A DNA stretch of 33,491 bases from an uncultured Lachnospiraceae bacterium (GTDB lineage Bacteria; Bacillota; Clostridia; Lachnospirales; Lachnospiraceae): contig CANQTL010000034.1 of NCBI GenBank assembly GCA_947626775.1, forward strand, positions 1 through 33,491, in the 5' to 3' direction. How positions within the stretch are numbered: position 1 is the stretch's first letter; the number at the start of each line of letters is the position of its first letter. Under the pieces are notes generated by a model. It ran no database searches. It was not told where the DNA came from and saw nothing but the letters and a program-made list of their open reading frames with translations. Both the position numbers and the translations under genes were made by a program. Shown piece by piece: positions 1 through 6,090 of the stretch.

Positions 1-109
1 TTGCACAACTGAATAACTGCCAGATATTGGATTTTCAAGGTGCATAGCTAAATTCTATGTGCGAAGTTTGAGTAATAAAATTATACGCCTTATGTATATC
101 TGGCATATA

Positions 110-118
110 TGTTATACT
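110..118 (+). promoter_or_regulatory. Extended -10 promoter of the double-HTH regulator gene
   Basis: The sequence TGT-TATACT forms an extended -10 element (TGn followed by a 5/6 match to TATAAT). No good -35 hexamer sits at the right spacing, which is usual for extended -10 promoters. The palindrome CATATATG at 104-111 overlaps its upstream edge and could be an operator. Bases 1-100 hold no gene that I can see. Confidence 0.45.
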
Positions 119-185
119 GAATAAAATCGGAAAGAAAAAAGAGTTAAAAGTAAATTTGGAAAAGTTCAGAGGAAGGTGTAATCCT

Positions 186-722
186 GTGGCTGTGAGATAT
201 GATAAAACGCAACGCCAGCTTCTGCTGTTTGAGATCATTTTTAAAAGTCAGGAAATTATGATGCCGGAGGTGATGAAACGTCTGTCGGCGAGCAGGAAGA
301 CGATTCAGCGCGATATAGACGATCTTACCGATGCGGGACTGGTCAAACTGGAATACACAAGAAAGGGCAATGCTTATATAAAGAGAGAAGGGACTGACAT
401 AGCCGCTGCCGGGATCAATGAACCGAAAGATACACTGAGATATATGCACCTGAAAAAACTCAGGAGGCTGGTCTGTTTTATGATTGAGCTGTCTGACATG
501 GAGGACGTAAGTGATCTTACCAGAAAAAATTACAGCCCAGGGAGGCACTATTTTGAAATGTTTCCGGATGTGTCAGAGCGCACAAGAATGAGGGACTATA
601 AAACGCTGAAAGAAATAGGATACAGTATCGAATGGGATGATGTGTTTGAAGAGTATCGCGCCACAGGGCATCTGTATGATGATATCTATCGGGATGGTTT
701 TGATGATTTTAGCGGCCTGTGA
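186..722 (+). CDS. Transcriptional regulator with two winged-helix motifs
   Basis: This 178-residue protein shows two helix-turn-helix motifs of the DeoR/WYL-regulator kind. The first is near residues 34-53 (core TIQRDIDDL) and the second near residues 129-148 (core SERTRMRDYKTLKEIGY). Each is followed by a wing-like strand pair. There is no WYL or sugar-phosphate domain, so it looks like a small DNA-binding protein with a duplicated wHTH fold. I chose the GTG start at 186 because AGAGGAAGG lies a good distance upstream. A TTG at 156 would add 10 residues but has no ribosome-binding site. It heads the AT-rich cassette and probably controls itself and the promoter at 748-775. Small wHTH regulators commonly head mobile defence cassettes, but that role here is inference. 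Confidence 0.7.
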   Translation: MAVRYDKTQRQLLLFEIIFKSQEIMMPEVMKRLSASRKTIQRDIDDLTDAGLVKLEYTRKGNAYIKREGTDIAAAGINEPKDTLRYMHLKKLRRLVCFMIELSDMEDVSDLTRKNYSPGRHYFEMFPDVSERTRMRDYKTLKEIGYSIEWDDVFEEYRATGHLYDDIYRDGFDDFSGL

Positions 723-747
723 GAAATCCTATGCCAACTAGATGACC

Positions 748-775
748 TTGTATCCTCAAAGCATTATGCTATCAT
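748..775 (+). promoter_or_regulatory. Promoter of the four-gene cassette with overlapping palindrome
   Basis: A -35 TTGTAT (748-753), a 16-base spacer and a -10 TATCAT (770-775) preceded by TGc (767-769) make a plausible extended -10 promoter. The perfect inverted repeat AGCAT-T-ATGCT (760-770) overlaps the -10 region and is a candidate operator for the regulator just upstream. Binding by that regulator is inferred. Confidence 0.5.
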
Positions 776-807
776 GGCAATAGATAAAAGCCGAAAGGGG
801 AAAGAAA

Positions 808-1788
808 ATGACAGAGAGGATAGATGTAAAAAAATGGATTTATTCAGAACGGATGGCGGAATGGATTCAGGACAGTGTCACACTGGACGCGGCAAAACTG
901 GTGGACTGCGTCTGCATTGCGCCGCACAGGACAATGCATGAAAAACAGAAAGAATTAAAAAGGCTGTATAAAAATACAGAGGATGTTGTCTGTAAAGGGC
1001 TGTTGAAGAACAGAATAAAACGCATGGAAGCGGTATTGTCTGCGGATTCTGCTGAGGCGTTCGGGCAGGAGAAGCTCTTTCGCATAGAAATTTATTATAT
1101 GGGGCAGAAGGAGGAATTAATGCCGGATATGTTCTTTCATACGCAGAAAGCGGCAGCAGAGGCTTTTTTAGAGTACATAAAAGAGAATGTCAGGGAAAAG
1201 GAGGATACGGCTGCTCTGTACTATGCGGTGGTCAGCATACTGGCGCTGGAAACAACAAAACAGCAGTATCAATGTTTAGAACAGTTTCTGGTAAGGTTTG
1301 ACGGAGAGATTATCTGCAGCAGGGAGACGACCGGCGATGATTTTAGTTGTCAGAGGCTCCCTTATCCGTCAGGCACGATCCTGTCAAGTGGGTTCTCGCC
1401 TTTTCTGCCGCCGATCAAAGGAGTGCTTGTCAATCAGGCAGAACCGGAGGAAAATAATTTTGCAGAAAACGATTACGGACAGTGGCTGATCTGTCCGCAG
1501 ACGCAGGGACGGACAGCACGGAACGGGATCTGCATCGTCAATCTGACCGATTATTATAATCCGTTTTCCGATACGGCTGACTGTAATTTGCCGTATAAAC
1601 AGCTATTGTCCGCCTATGAAGGCAGATTGGACGATAAGGAGCAGTGGCTCGCGCAGTTAAGTCAAATGGTGCGCGAAGACAAGACGATCCTGAATAAAAT
1701 GCTGTACGACAGACAGTCAGGGTGCAAAGATGATTTGGCATTGCAGAGGCTGGCATATGTGCGGTCATTGAAGCATTCTGCAAGTTAA
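808..1788 (+). CDS. Uncharacterised cassette protein A (326 aa)
   Basis: I do not recognise this protein. It is 326 residues, mixed charge, with no signal peptide and no membrane helix, so probably cytosolic. The N-terminal 150 residues look largely helical and charged. The region around residues 175-240 contains a Pro/Gly-rich stretch (SGFSPFLPPIKG) that suggests a beta-rich domain. The ATG at 808 follows GGGGAAAG at good spacing and is preceded by the promoter at 748-775. It is the first of four genes with gaps of only 33 to 48 bases, so it is probably cotranscribed with the nuclease-like, MotA-FliG and RNase J-like genes and may be a dedicated partner of one of them. Confidence 0.6.
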   Translation: MTERIDVKKWIYSERMAEWIQDSVTLDAAKLVDCVCIAPHRTMHEKQKELKRLYKNTEDVVCKGLLKNRIKRMEAVLSADSAEAFGQEKLFRIEIYYMGQKEELMPDMFFHTQKAAAEAFLEYIKENVREKEDTAALYYAVVSILALETTKQQYQCLEQFLVRFDGEIICSRETTGDDFSCQRLPYPSGTILSSGFSPFLPPIKGVLVNQAEPEENNFAENDYGQWLICPQTQGRTARNGICIVNLTDYYNPFSDTADCNLPYKQLLSAYEGRLDDKEQWLAQLSQMVREDKTILNKMLYDRQSGCKDDLALQRLAYVRSLKHSAS

Positions 1789-1821
1789 GTTTAGAAGTCT
1801 TAGGATGAAGAGGGTGCGCAA

Positions 1822-2724
1822 ATGTACAAAATGGATGCAGATAACTATCGGTATCATTGTTCCATAGAAAATTTTGTTCTGGATGAATATTCCATATGCA
1901 GGGAGGAACGGCAGTATGCGGTATTTCTCTATAATATCCTGCGAAAATATGGAAAGAAGCAGTCCCGTGCAAAACTGGCCGGCGAGGAAAAGGATCATAT
2001 CCTCGAGATATTTGAAGCCTGTGGAATCGAGGCGGATAGCGACATAGAGTATGTCTTTTATGAAGTTACGTTTATGAGAGATTTTTTTAAGAGGGAGCGG
2101 CGGTATTATGCCGTGACAGAAAATAACGGTTCCCTTGCCGATGTGCTGTTACAGAAAAAATATGAAAAGGAAGAGAAAACAAAAACAGACTTTAACCGCA
2201 GGCTGATCGAGTATGTATTTCGGTGTGAAGGCGAAGATCCGCCCAAAATGAATATGGAGAGTGATGATACGGAGGATGCGTATCTGAGATACAATTTGGG
2301 AAGAAATATTCCAAAAGACTGTAAAATCCTGAGCAAAACAGGAGCAAAAAAAGCAGAGGCAATAAGAGAAAAACTCAGAGCTATGATGAATTCAAAACCC
2401 GACATAGCAGTCATATATAAAAAGAACGGTCAAAGATACCTTTTATTTATAGAATGTAAGTTTGAATCTTCTGAAGGCAGATATGATTCTCTGTCACAAA
2501 GTGAAGCACAATATCATATTGCAGAATTTATATGCGGATATTTGAATGAGCGCAATGGTCAGAAGTATATAAATGTGTCAGAGAAAATGAACGCGGGGCA
2601 GTCGCGGATCGTCAATTTCAGGCGGAGTGAAAGAGGCGGGCAAGAATCGTGTCTTCCTGAAGATGGGAGCATTTCGATCAAAATGCTGATAGATTATAAC
2701 AATAAGATTTTCGACAATCTGTAA
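1822..2724 (+). CDS. PD-(D/E)XK nuclease-like protein
   Basis: The 300-residue protein carries what reads as a PD-(D/E)XK nuclease core near residues 193-231. There is P193-D194, a hydrophobic strand (YLLFIECKF) containing E211-x-K213, and a following helix with Q230-Y231, as in many members of the fold. These are the expected metal and catalytic residues. The first 190 residues are charged and helical and match nothing that I recognise, so they may be a target-recognition or partner-binding domain. No membrane segment is visible. The ATG at 1822 follows GAGGG. The gene lies 33 bases after protein A and 38 bases before the MotA-FliG gene. The nuclease fold is inferred from the motif pattern; the substrate is unknown. 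Confidence 0.6.
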   Translation: MYKMDADNYRYHCSIENFVLDEYSICREERQYAVFLYNILRKYGKKQSRAKLAGEEKDHILEIFEACGIEADSDIEYVFYEVTFMRDFFKRERRYYAVTENNGSLADVLLQKKYEKEEKTKTDFNRRLIEYVFRCEGEDPPKMNMESDDTEDAYLRYNLGRNIPKDCKILSKTGAKKAEAIREKLRAMMNSKPDIAVIYKKNGQRYLLFIECKFESSEGRYDSLSQSEAQYHIAEFICGYLNERNGQKYINVSEKMNAGQSRIVNFRRSERGGQESCLPEDGSISIKMLIDYNNKIFDNL

Positions 2725-2762
2725 GGAAACCATTTGCTGGAAAAACGAGGGAGAGGCGCTTT

Positions 2763-3782
2763 ATGAACAAATTGAAAGAAATTCGGAAACGGGTATTCGC
2801 AGATAATGATATCAGAACGATTGTCAGAGAAAATAGAAATAAGATTAACGAGACCTATGAACTGGTCATGAGGCTTTCGTGTCAGGCAAGGTCTGAGGGC
2901 CTGCTTGCCATGGAGTATGAGGTGGGGAGGCTCCCGAAGGATATGCCGTTTTGCCGGGAAATCGGAAATATGGTAAGGCTTGTAGCAGACGGGGCCAATC
3001 CTGAATTTGTGGCGGAATGGATGACGCTTAGATTTTTGAGCGAAAATTATCAGGGTTTGGAAGCGCTTCTGTACTTTCTGTATGCGAGAGGAATCCTCAT
3101 GATTCAGGCGGACGAGAGCACATACAGGATAGAGGAATTTTTTCAGGCAGTGATTCCGCAGGATCTTTTGCCTTTTGACAATTGGCAGCATACCGGCATC
3201 GATCAAAAAATGAAAATGGCGGAGGAGATTAAAGCCGCGTTGTCGGAGCGGGAAAAAGCGTATCTGCAAAGCATATCCGAAGATCTGTTCAGCCTGACGG
3301 AAGAGGAATGGAAAGACATACTGTCGACAAAGGCTTTTTATGCAATAGACGGGGTGGTCCCGTATCTGGATGAGAAAACGCAGACGTTAGTGCAGTCCCA
3401 TGTGAATGAGAGCAGATATTACGTCATCCTGCGGTCCATAAAGGCTATTGAGGAGCAGGAAATCTGTCAATGTCATGAGAAGTTAAAACTGCTGATCAGC
3501 GAAATGCGCACAAAGCCGGAAGATAAGAGCATCTTATCCGGGTTTCTGCAAAGAAGCGATGAGGAAATGCAGACGCTGATCGCAGAACTGGACGTACAGA
3601 CGATAGCGCTGGCATTAAAAGGGGAAGCCAAAGAGGTTTCTGCGTGTTTCTTTCGGAATATGCCGTTAAGAATAAGATATAGAGTACAGGATGAAATAGA
3701 ATATATGGGTCCTGTGCGCAGGTGTGATGTGCAGGAAGCCCAGAAGAAAATCCTTTTGACAGCAGAAGAAACGCCGGTCTGA
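2763..3782 (+). CDS. Soluble MotA-cytoplasmic-domain / FliG C-domain chimera
   Basis: Residues 42-133 match the two cytoplasmic parts of MotA joined directly. ARSEGLLAME (42-51) and LVADGANPE (73-81) correspond to the loop after TM2. GLEALLYFLYARGILMIQ (98-115) plus the IEEFF stretch correspond to the tail after TM4. TM1-TM4 are absent. Residues 269-331 match the FliG C-terminal domain, including ALKGEAKEV, RNMPLR, DEIEYMGPVR and the VQEAQKKIL end. Interface residues are kept: R43 and E51 sit eight apart like E. coli MotA R90/E98. K286, R303, D310, E311 and R319 align with E. coli FliG K264, R281, D288, D289 and R297. Residues 183-245 align without gaps to 269-331 and may be a second, decayed FliG-type repeat. 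No flagellar gene is in the window. The ATG follows GGGAGAGG. Function unknown. Confidence 0.8.
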   Translation: MNKLKEIRKRVFADNDIRTIVRENRNKINETYELVMRLSCQARSEGLLAMEYEVGRLPKDMPFCREIGNMVRLVADGANPEFVAEWMTLRFLSENYQGLEALLYFLYARGILMIQADESTYRIEEFFQAVIPQDLLPFDNWQHTGIDQKMKMAEEIKAALSEREKAYLQSISEDLFSLTEEEWKDILSTKAFYAIDGVVPYLDEKTQTLVQSHVNESRYYVILRSIKAIEEQEICQCHEKLKLLISEMRTKPEDKSILSGFLQRSDEEMQTLIAELDVQTIALALKGEAKEVSACFFRNMPLRIRYRVQDEIEYMGPVRRCDVQEAQKKILLTAEETPV

Positions 3783-3830
3783 CAATGGCTGTGATAATAA
3801 ATACAGAAAAAGAGAAAGGAACCGAAAGTC

Positions 3831-5105
3831 GTGACGGATATCAAAATTTATAACGGGAATCAAATCGGCGGGTGTATCACGGTGATAGCCTCTTTAGAGG
3901 GAAAGGTCATAATCGACTTTGGAGCGAATCTGCCCGGTGCGGAAGGGGCGGATCTTGTGTTTGACTGGGAGGCAGAGCATGTAGACGCAGTTCTTTTTAC
4001 GCATTACCACGGCGACCATATCGGAAGGTTTAAAGAAATACCGCACAGCGTATCTATCTATATGGGCAGGGTAACCAGACAGGTCATGACGACCATTGCA
4101 AAATACACAAAAGATACGGAAGCGTTTCAAATCCTGCAGGATGATACGAGAGTACATGAGATCAGGGCGGCGGAATCCTTTGCGGTTAAAGATATCCGTA
4201 TCACACCTTATATGGTGGACCATTCCGCTTATGACGCCTGTATGTATCTGTTGGAAACGCCGGATAAGACGATCCTGCACACGGGCGATTTCAGAGGGCA
4301 TGGGCATCGCGGACGCAAACTGGTTACAATGATAGACACATACATCTGCCGTCGCGGAAAACGGAAGGTGGATGTGCTGCTCACAGAAGGCACCATGCTG
4401 AGCCGATTGACGGAAAAAGTCTATTCTGAAGCGGATATGATGCGGGACTGCATACGGCTTTTCGAAAAACACAGGTATGTGTTTTTAATCTGTTCCTCGA
4501 CAAATGCGGATACGCTGGCAACCTTTTATCAGGCGGCGCGCCGAAATGGCATCAAAATGTTTGCCAACCCTTATGTCTGTGAGCAGATCGATCATTTCAG
4601 AGAAGCGGCGGCCGGGCACTGGGAGCGCAGAAACAGAGACCAAAAAACGGCGGGGAATTATCTTGGGACATACAATTTCAAGTACGTATATCCTTATGCC
4701 CCCGAGAAGGTTATTCCTGCTTACGGCAGCTCGAAAAAAGACGTTACACAGGAAGAAATTATGCGCAGCGAGGGTTTTTGCATTGTCATCAAGGCGGACG
4801 AACCATATAAAAAGTGGATGGAACGATTCAGGGATCTGGATCCGATCGTGGTCTATTCCATGTGGGAAGGATACCTGAACCCGGAACACAAGGCATATAA
4901 CGCAAAATATAAGGCGTTTCTTGATTCGTGCGACCATGTGCGGTATATGCATACAAGCGGACATGCGACGGCAGAGCTGATCGCCGAGGTAATCAATACG
5001 GTGAATCCGACAGAAAGCATTTATCCGATCCATACGGAAAATGCGAAGGAGCTGGAACACCTGAATATCAGGGAAGAACTGCGGCGAAAAATCCGATATG
5101 AGTGA
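3831..5105 (+). CDS. RNase J-like beta-CASP metallo-beta-lactamase-fold hydrolase
   Basis: This 424-residue protein has the full metal site of the metallo-beta-lactamase fold: H58-x-H60-x-D62-H63 (THYHGDH), H131 and D153 (TGDF). It also has beta-CASP signatures: an acidic residue in TEGT (E186), H378 in TSGHA and H401 in YPIHTE. This order is that of RNase J and related nucleic-acid phosphodiesterases rather than of beta-lactamases or glyoxalases. Housekeeping RNase J proteins are about 550 residues with an extra C-terminal domain that is missing here, so this is a shorter accessory relative. The start is GTG at 3831 with GAGAAAGGA upstream. It closes the four-gene cassette, 48 bases after the MotA-FliG gene. 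All catalytic residues look intact, so it is predicted active on RNA or DNA. Confidence 0.82.
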   Translation: MTDIKIYNGNQIGGCITVIASLEGKVIIDFGANLPGAEGADLVFDWEAEHVDAVLFTHYHGDHIGRFKEIPHSVSIYMGRVTRQVMTTIAKYTKDTEAFQILQDDTRVHEIRAAESFAVKDIRITPYMVDHSAYDACMYLLETPDKTILHTGDFRGHGHRGRKLVTMIDTYICRRGKRKVDVLLTEGTMLSRLTEKVYSEADMMRDCIRLFEKHRYVFLICSSTNADTLATFYQAARRNGIKMFANPYVCEQIDHFREAAAGHWERRNRDQKTAGNYLGTYNFKYVYPYAPEKVIPAYGSSKKDVTQEEIMRSEGFCIVIKADEPYKKWMERFRDLDPIVVYSMWEGYLNPEHKAYNAKYKAFLDSCDHVRYMHTSGHATAELIAEVINTVNPTESIYPIHTENAKELEHLNIREELRRKIRYE

Positions 5106-5186
5106 AAACAAAAATACGGATGCAGGAACGATGTCCTTCATTGGGACAGCCCTATGTTAAACTGTGTCTATAAGATTCCCTGAAAA

Positions 5187-5215
5187 TTGCATACAGGAAA
5201 GGAAAAATGTATTAA
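5187..5215 (+). promoter_or_regulatory. Possible promoter of the small gene at 5242
   Basis: A weak -35 (TTGCAT) and a 4/6 -10 (TATTAA) are separated by 17 bases and end 26 bases before the start codon. If real, the small gene is transcribed apart from the cassette before it. No convincing terminator is seen between 5106 and 5186. Confidence 0.25.
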
Positions 5216-5241
5216 AATCAATGACAAGGGAGGAGCAAATC

Positions 5242-5655
5242 ATGAATAAGAGTATCGAGACAAAAAAAGAAGAAGCGGTTTCCCGCATGAAACGGCTGGG
5301 AATTTCCCCGGAGATAGTCAGGCAGTTTGAACAGGACGGTTACATAAACATCAGCGAGCCGCCGGCCGGCGCGTTTTACTGGGCTGAAGGCGAGGATTTG
5401 CAGCATGTCAGAAATTTTGAGGCGGATTATAATGCGCTGGTCTATGTGGTTATCCGCTCATATACGGAAATCGGAAAAATTGACTCCTACCTTTACGTCA
5501 GCGATTACCCGGAGGAATGGGAATACGAGCGGGGGCTTTTAGACAAGAACACATCTTCTGTCTACGTATACAATCACAATGCGCCGGAATGCTCCGAGCT
5601 TGGAGAAATCGGAATCCGCCGATCCGGCGAAGGGAGGCTGCTGCGGGAATGGTGA
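5242..5655 (+). CDS. Small uncharacterised acidic protein (137 aa)
   Basis: The protein is 137 residues, acidic, without a membrane segment. It starts with a short helix (SRMKRLGISPEIVRQFEQDG) followed by a beta-rich domain with many aromatic residues (YVVIRSYTEIG, YLYVSDYPEEW, SVYVYNHNAPECSE). I believe relatives of this type occur in Lachnospiraceae as conserved proteins of unknown function, but I cannot name the family safely. The ATG at 5242 is preferred to an in-frame upstream start at 5164 because GGGAGGAG lies just upstream. It ends 34 bases before the convergent minus-strand gene. Nothing ties it functionally to the cassette upstream. Confidence 0.65.
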   Translation: MNKSIETKKEEAVSRMKRLGISPEIVRQFEQDGYINISEPPAGAFYWAEGEDLQHVRNFEADYNALVYVVIRSYTEIGKIDSYLYVSDYPEEWEYERGLLDKNTSSVYVYNHNAPECSELGEIGIRRSGEGRLLREW

Positions 5656-5689
5656 GTTTCCGCGCGTCGTCAGTACTACATTCCCATCA

Positions 5690-6090
5690 TTACGAGACCT
5701 TCCTCCAGGTTTTCTCAAGTCCTGCGGGGATACGGCAGGACTCATGGCTGCTGTTCTCCGTATATACAAGGCAGACTTCCGTCATATCGGCCTGCAGCTG
5801 CGAAAAATAGTCTTCAAAAACTTTTACGTTACCTTTTTCTGCTTCTGCAGATACGCGGCCGCCTTTGCACCCAGTTCTTTGGGCGAAGTTTCTGCCGCAG
5901 CCGTCTCCAGGGGTGGAACGGAAAGCCACGCCGCCGAATCCTTCTGTACGGCGCTCGCGATGATGAGGTATCCCTGCTTCGGATGATAATACGCCTCGAC
6001 CCGGTTCTCCCGCAAGCGCCTGATCCTGCGCCGGATCTCTCTCTTGATATTGTGCAGAAGGATTTTACATTTACCCTGTTTCTCTGTCAA
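5690..6090 (-). CDS. Small protein gene split by a -1 frameshift
   Basis: A TTG start at 6090 overlaps the stop codon of the ankyrin gene as TTGA, which implies translational coupling. The zero frame gives 88 residues ending at 5824. At G-AAA-AAG (about 5834-5840) the -1 frame opens and continues through KGNVKVFEDYFSQLQ to a stop at 5690. Joined, the product is about 133 residues with a basic N-terminus (KREIRRRIRRLRENR) and a beta-type domain (YLIIASAV, AAWLSVPPL, LGAKAAAYL). The coding character of both frames suggests one gene. The break could be an indel, a sequencing error at the A5 run, or programmed frameshifting as at dnaX-type slippery sites. Function unknown. Its layout of a wall or immunity-sized protein behind an ankyrin protein gives no firm clue. 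Confidence 0.5.

Noticed and set aside
2763..5105. Zorya defence system
   Set aside because: The MotA-like region has no membrane helices and there is no ZorB-like peptidoglycan-binding protein, helicase or ZorE nuclease. Only the MotA relationship is shared.
5131..5147. Short hairpin TGTCC/GGACA after the RNase J-like gene as terminator
   Set aside because: The stem is only 5 bp and no T-tract follows.
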